The notes under the pieces were generated by a model. That model saw only the letters and a program-made list of their open reading frames with translations. It was not told where the DNA came from and did no database searches. Source: Geodermatophilaceae bacterium (GTDB taxonomy: Bacteria; Actinomycetota; Actinomycetes; Mycobacteriales; Geodermatophilaceae). Taken from it: a DNA stretch of 8,078 nt. Position numbers and translations under genes: made by a program. Positions 1 through 5,792 of the stretch are shown here, piece by piece. The stretch lies in contig JACCXW010000229.1 of the NCBI GenBank assembly GCA_013696785.1, positions 1 to 8,078 of the forward strand, written 5' to 3'. Each line of letters begins with the position of its first letter. Positions within the stretch are counted from its first letter, which is position 1.

Positions 1-72
1 GCGCGGCCCAACCTCAGCGGCACCCCCGGATGGCCGCCGACTCCTCGAGATGCGCCGCCATGGCAGCGGGGT

Positions 73-78
73 TATCTT
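73..78 (+). promoter_or_regulatory. Possible -10 box of the beta-helix protein gene
   Basis: TATCTT fits the actinobacterial TANNNT -10 pattern and would place transcription start near position 85, giving a leader of about 26 nt that includes the GGAGG ribosome binding site at 101-105. I see no convincing -35 hexamer 16-18 nt upstream. Such hexamers occur by chance, so this is a weak inference. The rest of the first 110 nt shows no supported gene. Confidence 0.3.
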
Positions 79-110
79 GCCTGCGCCATACGGCACAGGC
101 GGAGGAACCC

Positions 111-1148
111 ATGAGGCAAGCACGTACGTCGGTACGACGTCGGTCGCCAGCCAGGGTTGCGGTGGTGCTGTTGCTCGCAACGGGCTCATCTCTCGCCATC
201 CTCCCCACCGCGCCCGCGGGTGCCGCCGCGCCCGGCTGCGGATCCTCGGTCAGTTCCGACGTGGTGCTCACCAAGGATCTGCGCTGTTCCGGCAGCGGTC
301 TCCTGCTGCAGGAATCCGGGCTCACCATCATCGGCTCAGGGACAGGCACCGGAATCAGCACCGGCGGACCCGGGCCCGAGACGACGACGATCATCAACGG
401 CGTCGTCAAGAACTTCGCCACGGGGATCAACGCCAGCTACCCGTCGAACGTCGTCACAGGGGTCACGTTGCGGGGGAACACCGTCGGCATCGACTCGAGG
501 AACGTCACCGTGAGCGCCTCGACCTTCGTCGCCAACGGGACGGCTGTCCAGCAGGCGCTTGGGGGTCTCAGCGTCTCCGGCAGCACGTTCAAGAACAACG
601 GCGTCGGTCTTGATCTCCTGGACGTAGAGGTCGACCTGACCCAAAACATCTTCGTCAACAACGGCACAGGAGTGAGCACCGACAATTCCGGTGTCCGGAT
701 CTCGGACAGCTCTTTCCGTGGCGGCGGCGTGGGCGTCCTGCTGCGCAACAGCCTCGGCTACTCAGTGCGCCTGGATGACAATACGTTCACCGACCTGGAC
801 ATCGGGACGATCATCACGGGCGCCACCACGAATGCCGTCATCAGCGAGAACTCATTCCGGAGCAATGGGGCGTCCGGTCTGTACTTCCCGAACAGCGTCG
901 CAGCAGCCAACACGATCTCTGGCAACACCTTCAACGACAACGGCTTCGCGCCGGGGGCCTACGTCGACCCAAGTGGCAACGCGCTGAGCAGCGGATTGTG
1001 GGCCAACAAGGGTGCGCAGATCAGCAACAGCATCGCGAATGCCAACGCCGGACACGGCATCGAGGGTCACGGCGTCGTCGACGCTGGTGGGAACAGGGCC
1101 CGCAACAATCTGGCCCCGCCGCAGTGCATTGGCGTGGTCTGTAGCTGA
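111..1148 (+). CDS. Secreted right-handed parallel beta-helix repeat protein
   Basis: This 345-residue protein is probably exported and folds as a single right-handed beta-helix; its substrate or partner is unknown. The ATG at 111 is chosen over an in-frame upstream start because GGAGG sits 5 nt before it and because it opens a good signal peptide: an Arg-rich n-region (residues 4-15), a hydrophobic core (16-31) and an Ala-rich cleavage region near 36-41. The body is built of imperfect repeats of 21-25 residues with an N-x-F / N-N-G pattern. The repeat phenylalanines lie at 139, 160, 181, 202, 226, 249 and 274, as expected for stacked coils of the PbH1/NosD-like kind. Four cysteines cap the ends (43 and 59; 339 and 344) and could form two disulfides. 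No lipobox, transmembrane anchor or sorting signal is visible. Such folds occur in polysaccharide lyases and adhesins, but I see no catalytic motif, so no enzymatic role is assigned. It is convergent with the mutase gene. Confidence 0.85.
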   Translation: MRQARTSVRRRSPARVAVVLLLATGSSLAILPTAPAGAAAPGCGSSVSSDVVLTKDLRCSGSGLLLQESGLTIIGSGTGTGISTGGPGPETTTIINGVVKNFATGINASYPSNVVTGVTLRGNTVGIDSRNVTVSASTFVANGTAVQQALGGLSVSGSTFKNNGVGLDLLDVEVDLTQNIFVNNGTGVSTDNSGVRISDSSFRGGGVGVLLRNSLGYSVRLDDNTFTDLDIGTIITGATTNAVISENSFRSNGASGLYFPNSVAAANTISGNTFNDNGFAPGAYVDPSGNALSSGLWANKGAQISNSIANANAGHGIEGHGVVDAGGNRARNNLAPPQCIGVVCS

Positions 1149-1160
1149 CTTGCCCGGCTG

Positions 1161-1180
1161 GGCCACGTGACGTCGTGGCC
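1161..1180. terminator. Inverted repeat between convergent genes, candidate bidirectional terminator
   Basis: The arms GGCCACG (1161-1167) and CGTGGCC (1174-1180) are perfect reverse complements around a 6-nt loop, giving a 7-bp GC-rich stem. It lies inside the 49-nt gap between the stop codons of the beta-helix gene (1148) and the mutase gene (1198), where a shared terminator is expected. No T-tract follows on either strand, so it is not a canonical intrinsic terminator, although U-poor terminators are common in high-GC actinobacteria. Confidence 0.45.
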
Positions 1181-1197
1181 GCCATGGCGAACGGAGG

Positions 1198-3192
1198 TCA
1201 GGCGAGGTTTCGGGCGGTCCGCACGACGTCCACGATCGCGCCGATGATCGCGGTGAGCCCGTAGTCCTTGGGTGTGAACACCCGGGCGACCCCGCGCTCG
1301 CGCAGCAGCCGGGCGTCGCCGTCGGGGATGATGCCGCCGACCACCACCGGTACGTCGACCAGGCCGGCCGCACGAAGTCCGTCCACGACCGCGGGCACGA
1401 CCCGCAGATGCGATCCGGACAGCACCGACAGCCCGACGACGTGCACGTCCTCCTCGACGGCTGCAGACACGATCTGTGCCGGAGTCAGCCGGATTCCCTG
1501 GTAGATGACCTCGAAGCCGGCATCCCTGGCCCGTACGGCGATCTGCTCGGCGCCATTGGAGTGCCCGTCCAGGCCCGGCTTCCCGACCAGGATCCGCAGC
1601 CGGGTGCCGAGTTCGGCGCCGGTGGCGCGAACCCGTTCCCGCACCGCCGCCAGCTCCGCGCCCGCCTCCCCACTCTGCCGGGCCGAGCTGACGCCCGTCG
1701 GCGCGCGGTACTCCCCGAACACCTCGCGCAGGGCCGCTGCCCACTCCCCGGTCGTCACACCGACGCGGGCGCAGGCAAGCGAGGCAGCCATCAGGTTCTC
1801 GTCGGTCTTGGCCGCGTCCCGGAGCGCATCGAGAGCCGCCGACACGTCGACGACGTCCCGCTCGGCGCGCCACGCCTGCAGCGACTCGATCGCCGTGGCC
1901 TCCACTGCCGGGTCGACCGTCATGATCGACGTCGCAAGGTCGGCTGTCAGCGAATTCGGCTCGGTGGTCTCGAACCGGTTGACGCCCACGACGACGTCCT
2001 CCCCGGACTCCAGCCGTCGCCGCCGCTCGGCCAGCGACCCGACCATGGCGCTCTTCATGTAGCCGGACTCCACGGCGGCGACCGCCCCGCCCAGCTCCTG
2101 CACCCGGTCGATCTCCGAGCGGGCCCCAGCCACCAGCTCGGCGACCTTGGCCTCGACGACCACGGAACCCTCGAAGAGGTCGTCGTACTCCAGTAGGTCC
2201 GTCTCGTAGGCCAGCACCTGCTGCAGCCGCAGCGACCACTGCTGGTCCCACGGCCGCGGCAACCCCAGAGCCTCGTTCCACGCCGGCAGCTGCACCGCGC
2301 GGGCCCGGGCATCGCGCGACAGTGTCACGCCGAGCATCTCCAACACGATCCGCTGGACGTTGTTCTCCGGCTGCGCCTCGGTCAGCCCCAGCGAGTTCAC
2401 CTGCACGCCGTACCGAAAGCGCCGCTGTTTCGGATCCTGTACGCCGTACCGCTCCTCGGTCAGCTGATCCCACAGCTGGACGAAGGCACGCATCTTGCAC
2501 ATCTCCTCGACGAAGCGCACCCCGGCGTTGACGAAGAACGACATCCGCGCGACTACATCGCCGAAGCGCTCAGGCGGCACCTGACCCGCGTCGCGCACGG
2601 CATCGAGCACCGCGATCGCCGTACACAGGGAGAAGGCGATCTCCTGGACCGGTGTCGCGCCGGCCTCCTGCAGGTGGTAGCTGCAGATGTTGATCGGGTT
2701 CCACGTCGGCATCGTCGTGACGGTGTGCGCCACGACGTCGGTGATCAGCCGCAGCGAGGGCGCCGGCGGGAACGCATAGGTGCCCCGGGACAGGTACTCC
2801 TTGATGATGTCGTTCTGCGTCGTACCGGTGAGTTTGGTGAGGTCCGCGTCCTGCTCCTCGGCGACCACCTGATACAGCGCGAGCAGCCACATCGCGGTCG
2901 CGTTGATCGTCATCGACGTGTTCATCGTTTCCAACGGCAGCTCCTCGAAGAGCGCGCGCATGTCGCCGAGATGTGCAATCGGTACGCCGACCTTGCCGAC
3001 CTCGCCTACGGCCAGCTCGTGATCCGCGTCGTACCCGGTCTGAGTCGGCAGGTCGAACGCGACCGAGAGGCCGGTCTGCCCCTTGGCCAGGTTCGTGCGG
3101 TACAGCCGGTTCGACTCGACCGGTGAGGAGTGGCCGGCGTACGTCCGCATCACCCAGGGCCGATCCGGTCCGGCGGAGGAGGGATAGGGCAC
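1198..3192 (-). CDS. ecm: Ethylmalonyl-CoA mutase (adenosylcobalamin-dependent)
   Basis: This cytoplasmic enzyme converts (2R)-ethylmalonyl-CoA to (2S)-methylsuccinyl-CoA in the ethylmalonyl-CoA pathway of acetyl-CoA assimilation. The 664-residue protein has the normal family length and joins a mutase barrel (about 10-500) to a C-terminal B12-binding domain (about 530-660). The N-terminal RPWVMRTYAGHS (11-22) matches the MeaA/Ecm group; methylmalonyl-CoA mutases usually read RQYAGFS here. The active-site histidine motif YHLQEAGA is at 172-179. The base-off cobalamin signature is present: DGHSNG (542-547) with His544 as cobalt ligand, then SVLSG (589-593) and VVGGIIP (617-623). The GTG start at 3192 is supported by GGAGG on the minus strand (3198-3202) 5 nt upstream; the next in-frame Met (residue 15) would cut into the conserved motif. 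I see no frameshift or missing motif. No crotonyl-CoA carboxylase/reductase gene is in the window. A cobalamin adenosyltransferase is encoded nearby on the other strand. Methylmalonyl-CoA mutase is the main alternative, judged unlikely from the motifs. Confidence 0.92.
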   Translation of the reverse strand: MPYPSSAGPDRPWVMRTYAGHSSPVESNRLYRTNLAKGQTGLSVAFDLPTQTGYDADHELAVGEVGKVGVPIAHLGDMRALFEELPLETMNTSMTINATAMWLLALYQVVAEEQDADLTKLTGTTQNDIIKEYLSRGTYAFPPAPSLRLITDVVAHTVTTMPTWNPINICSYHLQEAGATPVQEIAFSLCTAIAVLDAVRDAGQVPPERFGDVVARMSFFVNAGVRFVEEMCKMRAFVQLWDQLTEERYGVQDPKQRRFRYGVQVNSLGLTEAQPENNVQRIVLEMLGVTLSRDARARAVQLPAWNEALGLPRPWDQQWSLRLQQVLAYETDLLEYDDLFEGSVVVEAKVAELVAGARSEIDRVQELGGAVAAVESGYMKSAMVGSLAERRRRLESGEDVVVGVNRFETTEPNSLTADLATSIMTVDPAVEATAIESLQAWRAERDVVDVSAALDALRDAAKTDENLMAASLACARVGVTTGEWAAALREVFGEYRAPTGVSSARQSGEAGAELAAVRERVRATGAELGTRLRILVGKPGLDGHSNGAEQIAVRARDAGFEVIYQGIRLTPAQIVSAAVEEDVHVVGLSVLSGSHLRVVPAVVDGLRAAGLVDVPVVVGGIIPDGDARLLRERGVARVFTPKDYGLTAIIGAIVDVVRTARNLA

Positions 3193-3221
3193 GCAGACCT
3201 CCCGGCTCGGGCTGGAGCTGG

Positions 3222-3227
3222 AGTCTA
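3222..3227 (-). promoter_or_regulatory. Probable -10 box of ecm
   Basis: Read on the minus strand the hexamer is TAGACT, a good match to TANNNT. It predicts a transcription start near 3215 and a short leader of about 23 nt holding the GGAGG site at 3198-3202. No clear -35 hexamer is visible about 17 nt upstream. It shares the 170-nt divergent region 3193-3362 with the promoter proposed for the plus-strand DUF2007-like gene; I see no further gene in that region. Confidence 0.5.
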
Positions 3228-3350
3228 TCCGCGCGGTGCGGACAGCGACCCGCCGCGACTGTGGGGTTTGCCACCCTTCGCCGTTCCGCGATACGTGGCT
3301 GTCCCCGCAGTCGACGCAACGTCGGCCGAGCTGCTGCCACCTTGCCGGAG

Positions 3351-3356
3351 TAGTTT
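3351..3356 (+). promoter_or_regulatory. Probable -10 box giving a leaderless transcript of the DUF2007-like gene
   Basis: TAGTTT ends 6 nt before the GTG start codon at 3363, so transcription would begin at or next to the start codon. The only Shine-Dalgarno-like stretch, GGAG at 3347-3350, is 12 nt from the start, which is too far to be convincing. No clear -35 hexamer is seen. Confidence 0.5.
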
Positions 3357-3362
3357 CGGGCT

Positions 3363-3722
3363 GTGCCCGTCCCGCAGAGCAGCCTGCACTACACCGTGGG
3401 TCCGGTCATCGCCGTTGTCGCCGTCCTCGTCATCATCGCGTTCATGCGGTGGGCGTTCAGCCAGAAGAGCCGATACGACCCGTTCGGGCCGATGGCCCGC
3501 GGGCGCGCCGATGCCACCGGGCCCGACTCCACCGGCCTGCTGCAGGCGGTAGCGACGATGCCGCAGCGGGAGCAGGCACTCGCCTTCCGGGCCGTCCTGT
3601 CCGATGCCGGTATCCGCTCGACCGTCCGGGAGTCCGCGCCGGGCGCTGCCGACGTGCTCGTCTTCCCGGCGGACGTCGAGCGGGCACGCCAGCTGGCCGG
3701 ACCGTTCGCCAGCCCGACCTGA
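3363..3722 (+). CDS. Small membrane-anchored protein with a DUF2007-like C-terminal domain
   Basis: This 119-residue protein has one N-terminal transmembrane helix (about 11-31), followed by a basic segment and an acidic/polar cytoplasmic region. Its C-terminal part (about 65-115) resembles the DUF2007 family, sometimes called putative prokaryotic signal-transducing protein: a helix beginning at EQALAFRAVL, then a short strand around GIRSTV, then VLVFPADVERARQL. The match is from pattern memory and has not been tested by a search. No catalytic residues can be named and its function is unknown. The GTG at 3363 is used because it is the first in-frame start and sits 6 nt after a -10-like box. 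The gene precedes the adenosyltransferase gene by 30 nt and points the same way, but that gene appears to have its own promoter. A role in B12 or ATP synthase function cannot be inferred from position alone. Confidence 0.75.
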   Translation: MPVPQSSLHYTVGPVIAVVAVLVIIAFMRWAFSQKSRYDPFGPMARGRADATGPDSTGLLQAVATMPQREQALAFRAVLSDAGIRSTVRESAPGAADVLVFPADVERARQLAGPFASPT

Positions 3723-3740
3723 GTCCTGAACCGTCGCGCC

Positions 3741-3746
3741 TAGTAT
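3741..3746 (+). promoter_or_regulatory. Probable -10 box giving a leaderless adenosyltransferase transcript
   Basis: TAGTAT matches TANNNT and ends 6 nt before the ATG at 3753, so the mRNA would start at or beside the AUG. No strong ribosome binding site lies in the 30-nt gap; GGGGA at 3748-3752 abuts the ATG. A partial -35 match, CTGAGT at 3719-3724, is 16 nt upstream and overlaps the stop codon of the preceding gene. Confidence 0.6.
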
Positions 3747-3752
3747 CGGGGA

Positions 3753-4325
3753 ATGGCCGTCCATCTGACCCGCATCTACACCCGGACCGGCGACGGCGGG
3801 CAGACCCGCCTGGGCGACATGAGCCTCACGAGCAAGACCGACCCGCGGCTGGCGGCGTACGCCGATGTCGACGAGGCCAATTCGGCGATCGGAGTGGCGC
3901 TGGCCATGGGTGGGCTGGCCGACGATGTGCGTGAGGTTCTGACCTCCGTTCAGAACGACATGTTCGACGTCGGGGCCGATCTCTCGACGCCGATCGCCCC
4001 GGACCCGCAATATCCGCCGCTGCGGGTGACCGAGGCCTACGTCGAACGCCTCGAGTCCCGGTGCGACGAATTCAACGACCGCTTGAGCACTCTCGACAGT
4101 TTCATCCTGCCGGGCGGTACCCCCGGTGCCGCGCTGCTGCACGTCGCCCGCACCGTCGTACGCCGGGCCGAGCGGTCAGGGTGGGCCCTGGTCGCCGACG
4201 ACGGCGAGCGCACCAACACGGTCGCGGTGACCTACCTCAACCGGCTTTCGGACCTGCTGTTCATCCTCGGCCGGGTCGCCAACCCCGGCGGCGACGTGAA
4301 GTGGGTGCCTGGCGCGAACCGCTGA
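3753..4325 (+). CDS. pduO: PduO-type corrinoid (cob(I)alamin) adenosyltransferase
   Basis: The enzyme transfers the adenosyl group of ATP to cob(I)alamin to make adenosylcobalamin and, in this family, can deliver the cofactor to a dependent mutase. The 190-residue protein is full length and shows the PduO/MMAB signatures in order: the N-terminal ATP-binding loop YTRTGDGGQT (9-18), VDEANSAIG (39-47), DSFILPGG (115-122), the R-x3-R-x2-E helix (Arg133, Arg137, Glu140) and YLNRLSDLLF (161-170). It is neither CobA-type nor EutT-type. The ATG at 3753 is the first possible start and gives the expected N-terminus close to the ATP loop. It lies 3' of the DUF2007-like gene and 36 nt before the first atp gene. 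A physical link between this gene and the ATP synthase operon is known in other actinobacteria, but from memory it sits beyond atpC there, whereas here it sits before atpI. Ecm, encoded divergently nearby, is the likely user of its product (inference). Confidence 0.93.
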   Translation: MAVHLTRIYTRTGDGGQTRLGDMSLTSKTDPRLAAYADVDEANSAIGVALAMGGLADDVREVLTSVQNDMFDVGADLSTPIAPDPQYPPLRVTEAYVERLESRCDEFNDRLSTLDSFILPGGTPGAALLHVARTVVRRAERSGWALVADDGERTNTVAVTYLNRLSDLLFILGRVANPGGDVKWVPGANR

Positions 4326-4328
4326 GGA

Positions 4329-4340
4329 CGCCCGCGGGCG
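4329..4340. repeat. 12-bp perfect palindrome between the adenosyltransferase and atpZ-like genes
   Basis: CGCCCGCGGGCG is its own reverse complement. It starts 4 nt after the adenosyltransferase stop codon and lies about 22-33 nt upstream of the predicted leaderless start of the atpZ-like gene, overlapping the -35/spacer region. It could be an operator or a small hairpin (4-bp stem, 4-nt loop). GC-only palindromes arise by chance in such DNA. Confidence 0.3.
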
Positions 4341-4350
4341 GCCGGGACGA

Positions 4351-4356
4351 TAGGGT
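4351..4356 (+). promoter_or_regulatory. Probable -10 box of the atp operon, leaderless at the atpZ-like gene
   Basis: TAGGGT matches the TANNNT pattern and ends 5 nt before the ATG at 4362, so transcription would begin close to the start codon. No Shine-Dalgarno sequence precedes that ATG. This is the best candidate I can see for the main promoter of the ATP synthase genes, although read-through from the adenosyltransferase gene is possible. There is no clear -35 hexamer. Confidence 0.5.
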
Positions 4357-4361
4357 GCCGC

Positions 4362-4574
4362 ATGCCCGATGACCGCAAGAGGTCCGACGTCTCGGCGCTG
4401 CTTGGCATCGGTATAGTCGTCGCGCTGTGCCTCGTGGCCGGCCTGGGTTTGGGTTGGGTCCTCGATGCGGCAGTCGGCACCACCCCGGTCTTTCTGCTCG
4501 TCGGGCTCCTGCTCGGGATCATCGCAGCGGGCTGTTATACGGTCGCTGAGTTCCGCAAGCAGCTCAAGCCCTGA
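4362..4574 (+). CDS. atpZ: AtpZ-like small F0F1 ATP synthase-associated membrane protein
   Basis: This 70-residue protein has two transmembrane helices (about 12-34 and 42-60) joined by a short loop with the pattern GWVLD..GTTP (31-42). That arrangement is typical of the AtpZ / ATPase gene 1 family (PF09527), whose members precede atpI in many atp operons. AtpZ and AtpI together have been linked to c-ring assembly or to ion supply in some bacteria; the role in actinobacteria is not settled. The N-terminus is charged and the C-terminus ends in basic residues after the second helix. The ATG at 4362 is selected for the length of the N-terminal tail and the -10-like box just before it. The gene is followed 26 nt later by atpI on the same strand. 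The family assignment rests on pattern, size and position. Confidence 0.75.
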   Translation: MPDDRKRSDVSALLGIGIVVALCLVAGLGLGWVLDAAVGTTPVFLLVGLLLGIIAAGCYTVAEFRKQLKP

Positions 4575-4600
4575 AGAGACGTCGAGTTGAGAGGCCAGCC

Positions 4601-4996
4601 GTGCAGCCCGAGCTGACTGTCCAGACCGTCGCCGACGGCAACTTCCGCCGAAGCGTCGTCGCGGGCTGCGTGCTCGGAGTCGTCGCCCTGGTGGTTTCGG
4701 TACCGCTCGGGCACGTCCTGGCCGCGCTCTTCGGGTGCATAGGACTGGCGCTGGGGATGCTGAACTCCCGCCTCGTCCAGCTGTCCGTAGTCCGGTTCGC
4801 GCAGGGTGCGTCTTCTCGACCCAAGCGGCAGTTCATCGGGTCGGTGGTGGGCCGGCTGACCCTCATCACACTGATCGCGCTGAGCCTGGCCCTGCTGTTC
4901 CAGCCCGACGGGCTCGGCGTCATCGTCGGCCTAGCGGTCTTCCAGCTGCTCATGATCATCGTCGCCGCCATCCCGATGATCAAGGAGATGAGGTGA
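4601..4996 (+). CDS. atpI: ATP synthase subunit I (AtpI)
   Basis: This 131-residue membrane protein has four predicted helices (about 18-33, 36-55, 82-100 and 104-125), with a polar, basic loop between helices two and three (66-78). It fits the small AtpI family (PF03899), which lies at the head of bacterial atp operons and assists assembly or stability of the c-ring without being part of the mature enzyme. The GTG at 4601 is chosen because GAGAGG (4589-4594) lies 6 nt upstream and because it starts before the first helix. The stop codon is 1 nt from the atpB start, so the two are tightly linked. Sequence conservation in this family is low, and the call depends partly on the position immediately before atpB. 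Confidence 0.85.
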   Translation: MQPELTVQTVADGNFRRSVVAGCVLGVVALVVSVPLGHVLAALFGCIGLALGMLNSRLVQLSVVRFAQGASSRPKRQFIGSVVGRLTLITLIALSLALLFQPDGLGVIVGLAVFQLLMIIVAAIPMIKEMR

Positions 4997-4997
4997 C

Positions 4998-5708
4998 ATG
5001 CGAATTCTGGCCGCCGAGGAGATCGAGATCGGGGTGCACCCGACGGCGACGTTCCTCGGACTGACGTTCAACCTCGACACCATGCTGGCCACCGTGATCG
5101 CCGGCGCCGTCGTCGTCGGCCTCGGGCTGTTCGTGCGCTCGCGGGTCACCGCCGGCGTCCCCAACGGCGCGCAGCTTTTCATGGAGGGCGTCAACGCACA
5201 GGTCCGACGGCAGGTCGAGGAGAGCATCGGCATCAAGACGGCGCCGTTCGTCATCCCGCTGGCGCTCACGCTGTTCCTCTTCATCCTTGCCGCCAACTGG
5301 CTGGCCGTGTTCCCCAGCGAGCACTACGTCCCGCCACCCACCGCGGACGTCAACCTCACGTTCGCCCTGGCGTTGCTCGTGATCGTGCTGGTGCACGTGA
5401 CGGGGATCCGCAAGCGCGGCGCGGGCACGTACATCAAGCACTTCGCTCAGCCGTACTGGTGGCTGTTCCCGCTCAACATCATCGAGGAACTGGCCAAGCC
5501 GGTGTCGCTCGCGCTGCGGCTGTTCGGCAACATCTTCTCCGGCGGAATCATCATCTCCCTGATCGTGGGGCTCCCTGCGTATGTGCTCTGGGCACCGACC
5601 GCCACGTGGAAACTGTTCGACCTGTTCATCGGGCTGATCCAGGCCTTCATCTTCGCCCTGCTGACCGTCCTGTACTTCGGATCGGCCACGAGCGAGGAGG
5701 GGCACTGA
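4998..5708 (+). CDS. atpB: ATP synthase F0 subunit a (AtpB)
   Basis: Subunit a forms the two proton half-channels beside the c-ring in the membrane. The 236-residue product has the expected hydrophobic segments and the family's key region: KPVSLALRLFGN (167-178) with the essential arginine at 174 (equivalent to E. coli Arg210), and the C-terminal IQAFIFALLTVLYF (214-227) with Gln215 matching E. coli Gln252. By my hand alignment the E. coli Glu219 and His245 positions are Gly183 and Asp208 here, as I recall for mycobacterial subunit a. The ATG at 4998 is 1 nt after the atpI stop codon. AAGGAG (4982-4987) and GAGGTG (4990-4995) lie upstream, the first at a more usual distance. The N-terminus (AAEEIEIGVHPTATF, 5-19) is hydrophilic before the first helix, as expected. 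An 84-nt gap separates it from atpE. Confidence 0.95.
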   Translation: MRILAAEEIEIGVHPTATFLGLTFNLDTMLATVIAGAVVVGLGLFVRSRVTAGVPNGAQLFMEGVNAQVRRQVEESIGIKTAPFVIPLALTLFLFILAANWLAVFPSEHYVPPPTADVNLTFALALLVIVLVHVTGIRKRGAGTYIKHFAQPYWWLFPLNIIEELAKPVSLALRLFGNIFSGGIIISLIVGLPAYVLWAPTATWKLFDLFIGLIQAFIFALLTVLYFGSATSEEGH

Positions 5709-5792
5709 CACGAGCATCTGCCACTTCTGTGCTGGGCACCTAGCCGGAATCTCCCGGAACACCCGCAAGTACTGCAGAACCTAAGGAGCGAC
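5709..5792 (+). promoter_or_regulatory. atpB-atpE intercistronic region with small hairpins and a strong atpE ribosome binding site
   Basis: This is the longest gap inside the atp cluster. It contains GTGC-TGG-GCAC (5729-5739) and CCGG-AATCTC-CCGG (5742-5755), each a short 4-bp stem, and AAGGAG (5783-5788) placed 4 nt before the atpE ATG. A strong dedicated ribosome binding site fits the need for many c subunits per complex. The hairpins are short and could be chance. I see no convincing promoter or open reading frame here. Confidence 0.35.

Noticed and set aside
30..110. Upstream extension of the beta-helix gene to the ATG at 30
   Set aside because: The extension would place 27 residues before a good signal peptide and ignore the GGAGG site 5 nt before the ATG at 111.
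448..932. Repetitive coding sequence that might be taken for DNA tandem repeats
   Set aside because: The repetition is in the protein (beta-helix coils of 21-25 residues) and the DNA copies are too diverged to be a tandem DNA repeat or CRISPR array.
1067..2500. Long open frame of 477 codons on the minus strand
   Set aside because: It lies in another frame of ecm, is dominated by Arg, Gly and Ala and has no family resemblance; long shadow frames are normal opposite or within high-GC genes.
3261..3274. Small inverted repeat GTGG/CCAC in the ecm divergent promoter region
   Set aside because: It has only a 4-bp stem, which is expected often by chance, and shows no relation to the promoter boxes.
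3225..4142. 305-codon open frame on the minus strand across the DUF2007-like and adenosyltransferase genes
   Set aside because: It is antisense to the recognised adenosyltransferase gene and would cross the divergent promoter region; no domain is recognised.
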